NCBI GenBank assembly: GCA_963575745.1
Contig: CAUYUJ010009789.1
Coordinates: 1-30,000, forward strand
Direction of reading: 5' to 3'
Length of the DNA stretch: 30,000 nt
Source: Prorocentrum cordatum
Taxonomy: Eukaryota > Sar > Dinophyceae > Prorocentrales > Prorocentraceae
Shown here: positions 18,610 through 25,905 of the stretch, piece after piece
Layout of the letters: each line of letters begins with the position of its first letter
How positions within the stretch are numbered: position 1 is the first letter of the stretch
Position numbers and translations under genes: made by a program
The notes under the pieces: model-generated
The model's input: the letters and a program-made list of their open reading frames with translations, nothing else
Told to the model about the DNA's origin: nothing
Database searches by the model: none

Positions 18610-18776
18610 GCCTGTATGTGTGTATGTATGTATGTATGCATGGCTGTATGTATGTTGTATGTATGCATGCATGATGTATGTATGTATGTATGTATGTATG
18701 TATGTATGTATGTATGTATGTATGTATGTATGTATGTATGTATGTATGTATGTATGTATGTATGTATGTATGTATG
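17571..18776. repeat. 1.2-kb tetranucleotide array (ATGT/ATGC, with TGTC block)
   Basis: Long runs of ATGT alternate with ATGC runs and rarer variants. A distinct TGTC block of about 12 units lies near 18564-18612. It ends in a pure ATGT run from about 18674. Frames on plus read MYVC repeats and on minus HTYI repeats over hundreds of codons, which are artefacts of a stop-free tetranucleotide. Confidence 0.97.
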
Positions 18777-18849
18777 TCCACTCTCTCTCTATACATATAC
18801 ATATATATACACATCTATGGGTAGGGGGGCCTTCCCCCCCCCCCCCCCC
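18777..18849. repeat. CT and AT microsatellites ending in a C16 run
   Basis: CTCTCTCTCT, then TACATATACATATATATACA, a G6 run and a run of 16 C (18834-18849) immediately before AAAGTGCACTGAT. Homopolymers this long are prone to sequencing error. Confidence 0.9.
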
Positions 18850-19515
18850 AAAGTGCACTGATTTGTCTTCTGGCCGTTTCGGGCCCGGCGGGGGGCGCCA
18901 AAAACCGTCTATGGGGCAAGAGGGCGCCAAGATGGCCCAAGAGCGCTCCAAGAGAGCCCAAGACCGCACAAGACCGTTTTAAAATTGGTCCAATGGCTTG
19001 AAGACAGCCCGAGAGGGCTTCAAGACGGCCAAGATGCTTTCAAAAGGACTCCCACGAGGCACTCAGGAGGCGAACCAAGTGTTTTTGTTCTATGGTTTTT
19101 GAAGGTTTTTCGTGTTCTCGCTGTTTCGTGCTTCCGACTGTCCAACACAGCCCACGAGGCCCCAGAAATCAGCTCAACGCGGCCCAAGAGGCATCCAAAG
19201 AGGGCGCCACTACGGCGCAAGAGAGCCCCAAGACGGCCCAAGAGCGCCCCAAGACGGCTCATGAGGCGCCCAAGATCGCCCAAGAGGGCCCCAAGACGGC
19301 CCCAAGGGGGGCTCAAGAGGGGGAACACGAACCGACAATTCGAACCTTCCGCCCCAAGAGGCCTCCAGGAGGCCCCAAGAGGCCCCCAACAGAGCTCAAG
19401 GCCCCCCAAAGGCCCCCTAGATGCCCAACGAAGCCCCAAAGAGGCCCCAAAGAGGCTCCAAATTGGTCCCAAGAGCACCCCAAACGGCCCCCAAAAGACC
19501 TCCAAAACATACCGG
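18846..19515 (+). repeat. GGCC/CCAAGA modules with GTGCACTGAT leader
   Basis: The first module starts AAAGTGCACTGATTTGTCTT, then CCGTTTCGGGCCCGGCG. It aligns with the module at 20585 (AAAGTGCACTGATGTGTCTT) through AAGACCGCACAAGA near 18960. A second module starts near 19074 with an anchor GGTTTTTGAAGGTTTTTCG and runs to about 19515, including GAGGGGGAACACGAACCG. Confidence 0.88.
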
Positions 19516-20095
19516 TGCATAGCAAAGGACCGCCTAGCCTATCGTGGCATCGCAGCGTTGCATGACATGGCATGGCACGGCACAGCATGACATAGCTAAC
19601 CGTGCCAGTGCATATCACAGTATGGTTCAGCATGCCATAGTATTGCACTTCATAGCAGTGTCTAGCTGAGCCTAGCACTGCACGTCACGACGTAACATTG
19701 TCCAGCATGGCATTGCATCACATAAAGCATCGTGGCTGACTATGGCATTCCAATGCGCATACATTAATCGAACATCATTGTACCGCTCTGCGCAACATTC
19801 ATAAGCAGAAATCATGCACATCTCACGCCCCCGTTGTTGCTCTCACTGTCGTCCTGTTTGTTTCAACCTAGCACTTCATAACATGGCATAACATTGCAAT
19901 GCATTGCATAGCACATTATGCCGTGTCTGTGCATACTATGTAACGCGGTAGCATCGCTCGTCATAGGAAGCATAGCTTGATATGGTTCAGCGTATCATCC
20001 AATCTATTACCATAGCAGTTCATAGCACAGCATAACATGGCATCCAATGCCATTGCACTGTACAGCGTAGCATGGTGTATCATGGCGTTCCATAG
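19516..20095. repeat. Decayed CATAGCATTG-type short-repeat region
   Basis: Many scattered words of the type GCATAGCA, GACATGGCATGG, CATAACATGGCAT and GCATTGCATAGCAC suggest an old 5-10 bp repeat that has diverged. GC content is clearly lower than in the flanks. No gene is visible. Confidence 0.6.
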
Positions 20096-20170
20096 CATAA
20101 TGCAACATGGCGCTGTAGCGCTGCATGCTTCCCGGCCCATAGCTTGGCGACAGATCACCGGTCGACCGGT
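20096..20170 (+). repeat. ~75-bp duplicated segment with palindrome, copy 1
   Basis: ATGGCGCTGTAGCGCTG, CGGCCCATAGCTTGGCGACA and TCACCGGTCGACCGGT are shared in order with 20465-20544. The perfect palindrome ACCGGTCGACCGGT is at 20157-20170. GCGCTGTAGCGC is a second small inverted repeat inside it. Confidence 0.85.
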
Positions 20171-20429
20171 CGATGAGAGCGGAGGAGGAGGAAAGAGGAA
20201 GGGGCAGAAGGAAACAGAGAATGTTGACCTGCATTTGCATCTAAGGGGTAAATCGACCAGCAGGGCCCTGGCCACGCCAGTGGGGATAGAGATCGGTGAA
20301 ACGATGCTCAGTTTGCCTCCTCCTGCTGCTCCTCGAGCCGACGGTCGGGGAGCGCGTTGTCGGCGTGCGCCCCGCGGGCTGGGAGGAACAATGCTTTGTG
20401 TTGCAGAGTGCCGCGAGGGTCGATCCTAG
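20171..20429 (+). pseudogene. Coding-like frame containing GKSTS...ATPVGI
   Basis: An ORF from 20037 to 20429 includes a stretch (20247-20310) reading GKSTSRALATPVGIEIGETM. It parallels GKSPSGTRATPVGIGVGSTI at 12535-12600. Around it the two loci differ (here ENVDLHLHLR precedes the motif). The part upstream of about 20171 comes from the palindrome-bearing repeat, so the ORF start is not meaningful. Function is unknown. A dispersed exon or retroelement fragment is my guess. Confidence 0.3.
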
Positions 20430-20464
20430 CCGTAGGGGAAAAATAAGTGTTCCGCAGCCACGCT

Positions 20465-20544
20465 CATAGCGTAGTGCAACATGGCGCTGTAGCGCTGTAT
20501 TTATCCTGGCCCATAGCTTGGCGACAGTTCACCGGTCGACCGGT
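20465..20544 (+). repeat. ~75-bp duplicated segment with palindrome, copy 2
   Basis: Repeats the order of 20096-20170 with a few substitutions (TATTTATCCTGG instead of CATGCTTCCCGG). The palindrome ACCGGTCGACCGGT is intact at 20531-20544. The copies are about 374 bp apart in direct orientation and flank the GKSTS frame. Confidence 0.85.
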
Positions 20545-20584
20545 TAAGCGCTCGCGAAGCCCATGCGTGGTTCTAGGGTCCCGG

Positions 20585-21110
20585 GGCCCCCAAAGTGCAC
20601 TGATGTGTCTTCCGGCCGTTTCGGGCCCAGCGAGGGGCGCCAAGAAACGTCAAAGGGGGCCGAGACACGTCCAAAAGGGCGCCAAGATGGCCCCAGAGCG
20701 CTCCAAGGGAGCCCAAGACCGCACAAGAGCGTTTCAAAATTTGTCCAAGAGGCCTCCAAGAGGGCCCAAGAGAGCTCCGAGAGACGTCCCGAGAGAACCC
20801 AAAGATGCCCAAATCATTGATTTACATTTTTTTTTTTTTTTTTTTTTTTTTTTCTCTCTCTCTCTCTCTCTTGCGTTCTCGAGCTTCCAATGCTCGAAGA
20901 CGGCAGAAGACGCCCCCAAGACCGCCCCAAGACCGCCGAAGACGCCCCCAAAGAGCCCCAAGGCGGCTCCAGAGAGCCTGCAAATTGCCCACGAGGAGCC
21001 CCAGACTGCCCAAGAGGCACCAGGACAGACCCAAGATGGGTCACAGAGCGGCCCAGATGGCCCAAGGGAGGCCCCAGGGCGCTCGAAGACGGCCCAGATG
21101 GCCTGGGCCT
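20585..21110 (+). repeat. GGCC/CCAAGA modules with T27 anchor
   Basis: The first module starts AAAGTGCACTGATGTGTCTT. The second starts at AATCATTGATTTACA near 20811 with a run of 27 T (20827-20853) and a CT microsatellite, then GCTTCCAATGCTCGAAGACGG into the block. ATCATTGATT is also the module start at 6452 and 6778. All open frames here are repeat-derived. Confidence 0.88.
20827..20873. repeat. Poly-T (27) plus CT microsatellite
   Basis: Poly-T followed by about nine CT units. On the minus strand this is GA-rich sequence followed by A27, but no gene-like sequence precedes it, so a retroposed poly-A tail is unsupported. Confidence 0.9.
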
Positions 21111-21226
21111 CCCCCTTCCGTCCCTCCTTCCCTCCCGCCCCCTCCCCTTGCCTCCATTACTCCTCTCTCCTCTTCTTCCACTCACCCCTCAGCTTTCGTG
21201 CTTCTCCCTCCTCTCCTGGGGCGGCC

Positions 21227-21870
21227 CCGCCAGAGCGCGAGACAGGCCCCGCCAGAGCGAGCGGGGCATCGCTATACCCTATCATTTCACAAGTTGCTTT
21301 GCCCCTCGCACACCTTAAGGGCGGCCCCGGCAGAGCGAGAGGGGTGCTGCCTCGGGGCTCAAGAGACGGGGGTCAATGCAAACGGGGGTCAGCCAGGGCA
21401 CCGGATCCTGCGAGGCGGCCGTGCATATTGGCTGGCCCGGGTTTGCGAAGCCTTGCGTTACAGTTGTTTCTTGCACTGCAGTGTTTTTTGTTTCCTGCTG
21501 ACCTGGGTCTGATTGACCCGGGTTAAGAGATCCCCGACTGCTCTACCATATACAGTCCCTGTTATGTCTTGCTTCTGCCACTGCGCCCGAGATAGCCCCG
21601 TTAGAGCGCACGGGATGTGGCTATATTATGATGTTCCCCTGGTTTCGTGTTCCTCCCCCCCCTGGGCAAGCCCCGCCAGAGCGCCAGGGACCCCCCCGCC
21701 AGAGAGAGCAGGGCATCCCTACACCATGCTTTTTCACGCGATTCTTGCTCCTCCCACCCTTGCAGGGCGGACCCGCCCGAGCGAGCGGGGTGCGGCTATA
21801 CTATACAATCGTTTAGGTTTCGTGCCCCTCCCTCACCTCCTGAAAGGCCTCGCCAGAGCGCCGAGAAGGT
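21227..21870 (+). repeat. GCCAGAGCG minisatellite (irregular period)
   Basis: Eight CCCCGCCAGAGCG-like starts, near 21229, 21251, 21329, 21598, 21675, 21698, 21775 and 21852. Several are followed by CGGGGCATCGCTATACC or CGGGGTGCGGCTATACTATA and a TTTCGTG word. The spacing is irregular (22 to about 270 bp). The ORF at 20447-21526 that reads into it is an artefact. Confidence 0.75.
21360..21545 (+). repeat. Dispersed segment, copy 1 (GTCAATGCAAACGGGGGTC)
   Basis: GAGACGGGGGTCAATGCAAAC and GGGGGTCAGCCAG are repeated at 23992-24027. The ends are also similar: CTGATTGACCCGGGTTAAGA, with GATCCCCGACTG, versus CTGATTGACCCTGGTCTGGG, with GATCTTTGACTG. The middles have diverged. Confidence 0.75.
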
Positions 21871-21984
21871 ACCGCCAAAGACCCTGTCAGAGCTCCAGGC
21901 AACCCCATACATGGGATTTGCCAGGCAAATCATTGAGCATCCCCGAACCTTCTGCTCCCACGGGCGCGAGCATCGCCAGCATGA

Positions 21985-23600
21985 GGTTTGACCGTCCCCC
22001 ACGCCAGGGACAGCGCTTCGTGGCCCCATAGGGAGCCCCACCGAAGGCCCCAGTGGGGGTGCCCGCATGCGTCCCCCACGCCCGGGACATTGTTTCGTGG
22101 CCCCATAGGGAGCTCCACCGAAGGCCCCAGGTGGGGTGCCCGCATGCGTCCCCCACGCCAAGGACAGCGCAGCGTGGCCCCATAGGGAGCTCCACCGAAG
22201 GCCCCAGTGGGGGTGCCCGCATGCGTCCCCCACGCCCAGGACAGCGCTTCGTGGCCCCATAAGGAGCTCCACCGAAGGCCCCAGTGACGGTGTCCACTTG
22301 CGTCTCCCGTGCCCAGGACAGCGTTTCGTGGCCCTACAGGGAGCTCCACCGAAGGCCCCAGTGGGGGTGTTCGCATGCGGTTCCCCCACCCAGGACAGCG
22401 TTTTGTGGCCCTATAGGGAGCTCCACCGAAGGCCGGAATTGGGGGCGTTCGCATGCGGTTCCTTCACCCAGAGCAGCGCTTCGTGGCCCCATAGGGGGCC
22501 CCACCGAAGGCCCCAGTGACGGTGTCCACTTGCGTCTCCCGTGCCCAGGACAGCGTTTCGTGGCCCTATAGGGAGCTCCACCGAAGGCCCCAGTGGCTGC
22601 TCTCGCATGCGGTTCCCCCACCCAGGTCAGCGCTTCGTGGCCCCATAGGAAGCTCCACCGAAGGCCCCACTGGCGGTGTTCGCGTGCGGTTCCCCCGCCC
22701 GGGGCAGCGTTTCGTGGCCCTATAGGGAGCTCCACCGAAGGCCCCATTGGGGCTGCTCTCGCATGCGGTCCCCCTGCCCAGGGCAGCGCTTCGTGGCCCC
22801 ATGGGGAGCTCCACCGAAGGCCCCAGTGGCTGCTCTCGCATGCGGCTCCCCCACCCAGGGCAGCGGTTCGTGGCACCATAGGGAACTCCACCGAAGGCCC
22901 CAGTGGTGCAGTTCGCATGCGGTTTCCCCACCCAGGGCAGCGTTTCGTGGCCCCATAGAGAGCTCCACCGAAGGCCCCAGTGGCTGCTCTCGCATGCGGT
23001 CCCCCCGCCCAGGGCAGCGTTTCGTGGCCCCATAGGGAGTTCCACCGAAGGGCCCAGTGGCGCAGTTCGCATGCGGTTCCCCCACCCAAGGCAGCGTTTC
23101 GTGGCCCTATAGGGAGCTCCACCGAAGGCCCCAGTGGCGCAGTTCGCAGGCGGTTCCCGTACCCAGGGCAGCGTTTCGCAGCCCCATAGGGAGTTCCACC
23201 GAAGGCCCCAGTGGCGCAGTTCGCACGCGGTTCCCCCTCCCAGGGCAGCGCTTCGTGGCCCCATGGGGGGCTCCACCGAAGGCCCCAGTGGCGCAGTTCG
23301 CATGCGGTTCCCCCGCCCAAAGCAGCGTTTCGTGGCCTCATGGGGAGCTCCACCGAAGGCCCCCGTGGCAGGGTTCGCATGCGGTTCCCCCACCCAGGGC
23401 AGCGCTTCGTGGCCCCATAGGGAGCTCTACCGAAGGCCCCAGTGGCGCAGTTCGCATGCGGTTCCCCCGCCCAAAGCAGCGTTTCGTGGCCTCATGGGGA
23501 GCTCCACCGAAGGCCCGCCCCAGTGGCGCAGTTCGCATGCGGTTCCCGCACCCAAGGCAGCGTTTCGTGGCCCCATAGGGGGCCCCACCGAAAGCGGCAC
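21985..23600 (-). repeat. Array C: about 20 units of the 78-bp repeat, inverted
   Basis: About 20 units, each with TTCGTGGCCCCATAGGGAGC and TCCACCGAAGGCCCCAGTGG, then a variable GC-rich segment ending in a CGCATGCGGTTCCCC-type block. Spacing is close to 78 bp. Reverse-complemented, they match arrays A and B. Since 78 is 26 codons, long frames persist on both strands (up to 348 codons on minus), but several overlapping frames are open together, so coding is unlikely. The right end abuts an inverted leader (23600-23652). Confidence 0.95.
22789..22819 (+). other. Example of the hairpin conserved in the 78-bp units
   Basis: CTTCGTGG (22789-22796) pairs with CCACCGAAG (22811-22819) if one C is bulged. 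Inside, CCCC pairs with GGGG around AT, leaving AGCT as an asymmetric internal loop. The frequent variant TTTCGTGG still pairs through a G-U wobble if the plus strand is RNA. Confidence 0.6.
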
Positions 23601-23652
23601 CCACAACGCGTTACGAACAATTGCTTATGGTTGGGTCCTTCGTCAGGATAAT
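23600..23652 (-). repeat. Inverted, shortened array leader
   Basis: TATGGTTGGGTCCTTCGTCA is the reverse complement of TGACGAAGGACCCAACCATA in leader B. Only about 30-35 bp next to the ACCCAACCAT core are clearly shared. The segment between the core and the array is shorter than in A and B. Confidence 0.8.
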
Positions 23653-23872
23653 TTGTTGATCGCGGGCGAAAGGCCCCCCTTCTCCTTATTTGTTGAATGC
23701 CCTCTTCGTCCAGAACCTTTTGCCACAGGACCGATGTTCTTATTGTGGTTTCGTGCTGGATAGCTTCGTGCCATGCCCCAGCGTGCGTTGCCTCCTGGAT
23801 CCCCCGAGTGGACGAACGATTTCTTTGGCAATGGGAACTGGTCCTTGACAGCGCTAGCGTTCGTGAAGATAG
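23653..23872 (-). repeat. ~220-bp dispersed repeat, copy 2 (inverted)
   Basis: Reverse complement of 10853-11071 with scattered substitutions and almost no indels. Here it joins the array leader directly, suggesting that leader and 220-bp segment belong to one larger element of which 10853 is a fragment. Confidence 0.8.
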
Positions 23873-23979
23873 GTGCACGCCTCCCCCTCTGCCTCCCCTC
23901 GCGCTGCCGCCCTCGTTTTTGTTGTTGTTGTTGTTGGCTTCCTTCTTCCTGCACGCCGGAGAATGCGCTTTTCGGTTGC

Positions 23980-24215
23980 CTTGGGAGCTTTGAGACGGGA
24001 GTCAATGCAAACGGGGGTCAGCCAGAGCGTCGGATCTTGCAGGATCTTTCAGGGCCAGGGTCGCACTGACCCGGGTTTGGGTGCAGGATCTTGCAGGATC
24101 TTGCAGGATCCTTCGCGTTGACCCGGGTTTGGGTGCAGGATCTTGCACGATCCTGCAGGTCCTGATTGACCCTGGTCTGGGTTGACCCGGGCCAGAGGAT
24201 CTTTGACTGCCCCGG
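23980..24215 (+). repeat. Dispersed segment, copy 2, with GATCTTGCAG repeats
   Basis: Pairs with 21360-21545. Its middle is an expanded GGATCTTGCAGGATCTTGCA tract with GACCCGGGTTTGGGTGCA repeated at about 24069 and 24119. GTTGACCCGGG occurs again near 24181. Confidence 0.75.
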
Positions 24216-24829
24216 CTAGCCGCGCGCTGGAGCGGGCTGCCTCCTGCCTCGCCGCCGGCGAAGACACAGCTCCCCCCCTTCGCTTGCCGCGGCGCCGCCG
24301 CGCATATGCCGTGGAGCGCCCCGCCGCCTGTTCACGACGTGGGTTGGGCACGAGCCTCTGCGCGGACGTGCAGCACAGTGCGCAGTGTTGGCATAGTCAA
24401 ACGAATACCCAGAGATCCAACGTATTGACAAAAATCAAGACGGAGGAATTTCGCAAATTTCGGCCCCCAGGGGCCCTTGCCAGGCCTCGGGAGTGTCAAA
24501 AAACGACTCAGGATGAAAAACCGGTCCTGGGGAATGGGTCGAGACTTCCAGGGACCCAGTATTGAACAAAATCACGACATCGGATCTTTGGGTATGAGCT
24601 CGAGGTGTCGGGGGATCTCTGGTTCTTTCGCAGCAGATGCAGTGCAGAAGACATTCGGGGGCCTGGCGCGGCAGCCGCTGCAAGCGAGATGGGCGGAGGA
24701 TGATCGTGGTGATGGTGATGGTGCCGATGGCGACGATGAGGATCGTGATGGCGATGGTGATGAGGAGACGAAGGGGATGGGGTTTTGGGAGGAGCTGGAA
24801 GGCTGAGGGCCTCCTGCATTGATCTGTAA
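24216..24829. other. Mostly unique region, no recognised gene
   Basis: A plus ORF at 24477-24806 is open (109 codons) and ends in an Asp/Gly-rich tract from the GATGGT repeat (24700-24770), with FWEELEG before the stop. Its middle (GISGSFAADAVQKTFGGLAR) is not low complexity, but it has no known domain and no support beyond being open. Confidence 0.25.
24700..24775. repeat. GATGGT-type repeat
   Basis: Irregular GATGGTGATGGTG and GATGGCGATGGTGATGAGG units. It encodes Asp/Gly on one plus frame and His-rich sequence on minus. Confidence 0.8.
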
Positions 24830-24844
24830 TTTATCGATTTGCTT

Positions 24845-25035
24845 CGGAAGGTCCTGCCTTGTCTTCCGCCTGTTTTTATCCCACCCTCTTCTGCACTTTC
24901 TTTTCCCGCCGCTTCTTTATTTCGGCCTTCTCCCTCGTTCTCTCCCTCCCCCTCCCTGCTTTTCTCTCTCCTCCTCTTTTTCCCCCTCTTCCTTTCTCAT
25001 CCTGCTGATGTTTTTTTTGTTTCTGTGGGGGGGTC
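24845..25035. repeat. Pyrimidine-rich tract
   Basis: About 190 bp dominated by C and T (CTCCTCTTTTTCCCCCTCTT), ending in TTTTTTTTGTTTCTGTG. It could be an intron polypyrimidine region, but there is no flanking exon evidence. Confidence 0.7.
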
Positions 25036-25304
25036 TTGGCGTTTCCTCCCTGTGTTCAGGCCGGCTTGCTGGTGACCCGCGCGCTCATCAAGTGGGTGGA
25101 AGGCGGCAGCCGAGGGGGGAGGACGAGAGCACCGAGGGTGTCCACGGTTCGATCGGTCCTGCTGCGTCGCAGTAGAATGCGTTCGGTCCTTCCAGTTCTG
25201 TCGGCTGTTGCGTCGTGGCTGTGTCGCTCAGCCGCGCTCGCTCGATTCGGATTCGTTCTGGTTCGGTCTCGCTGTCGGTTCCGTCGGTTTTGGTGTCGCT
25301 GTGG
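25036..25304. other. Unique GC-rich segment
   Basis: Contains repeated TCGGT and GGTTCGGT words near 25240-25300, a possible decayed short repeat. No recognised gene. Confidence 0.4.
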
Positions 25305-25665
25305 ACGGCCTAAGATGGCCCAAGACGGCCCAAGAGGCTTACAAGAGGGCCTCCAGGAAGGGCCGCAACGGCCAAACTCATTCATTTCCGATGAGTTTTT
25401 GAAGGATTGTGGCATTTGCTTTTTTTCTGCCTTCCGACGGCCCGAGACGGCCCAAGTGCCCCCAAAGATCGCCCAAGAGGCCCACGACGGCCCCCAGAGG
25501 CCCCCCAAGACGGCTCAAGAGGCCTCCAAGACGCTCAAGATGGCTTCCAAGACGGCCCAAGAGCCCTCCAAGACGTCCTCCAAGAAGGCCCGAAAGGATC
25601 AAAATGGCCTCCAGACGGCCAAGATGACTTTCAAGATGCCCACGTGTTCCCCGAAGGGTTTCCAA
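25305..25665 (+). repeat. GGCC/CCAAGA module with TTTTTGAAGGATT anchor
   Basis: A short block (25305-25370) is followed by the anchor GAGTTTTTGAAGGATTGTGG and CATTTGCTTTTTTTCTGCC, closely matching the anchors at 6778 and 7169, and then a block to about 25665. Confidence 0.88.
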
Positions 25666-25905
25666 ACCGAGTCGGGGAACACATGGTCCGATAGCTTGGC
25701 AGGTCTGGCCTCAACGTTCGGCCTCATAGGCGCTTCCGAAAAGGCAGGGGGCGGCGGTGATTCGCCGTAGGCGTCTTAGATTCAGAAATCTGCTGTGCAC
25801 ACGTGCCAGCGGACGATAAGCAAGTAGACGGCACGAGCGCTGACAGTGGACAATCGGGGAGGGTGCCAGGATGGAAGACGCGGGAGGAGAAAGTGCTTGC
25901 GCCGG
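25666..25905. other. Unique spacer
   Basis: No repeats of note and no credible coding sequence. It lies between the GGCC module and the ~105-bp minisatellite. Confidence 0.4.

Noticed and set aside
17502-18861. Long Met/Tyr/Val/Cys-rich and His/Thr/Tyr/Ile-rich ORFs
   Set aside because: Direct translation of a stop-free tetranucleotide array; open in several frames on both strands.
20827-20873. Poly-A tail of a minus-strand retroposed mRNA
   Set aside because: The sequence next to it is the usual GGCC module, with no coding or cDNA-like content.
21985-23600. CRISPR-like appearance of array C (regular repeats with variable parts)
   Set aside because: The variable parts are alternative versions of the same sequence, not unrelated spacers, and there are no cas genes; the setting is eukaryotic.
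25140-25165. GGTTCGATCGG as a tRNA T-loop
   Set aside because: No acceptor or anticodon stem can be built around it.
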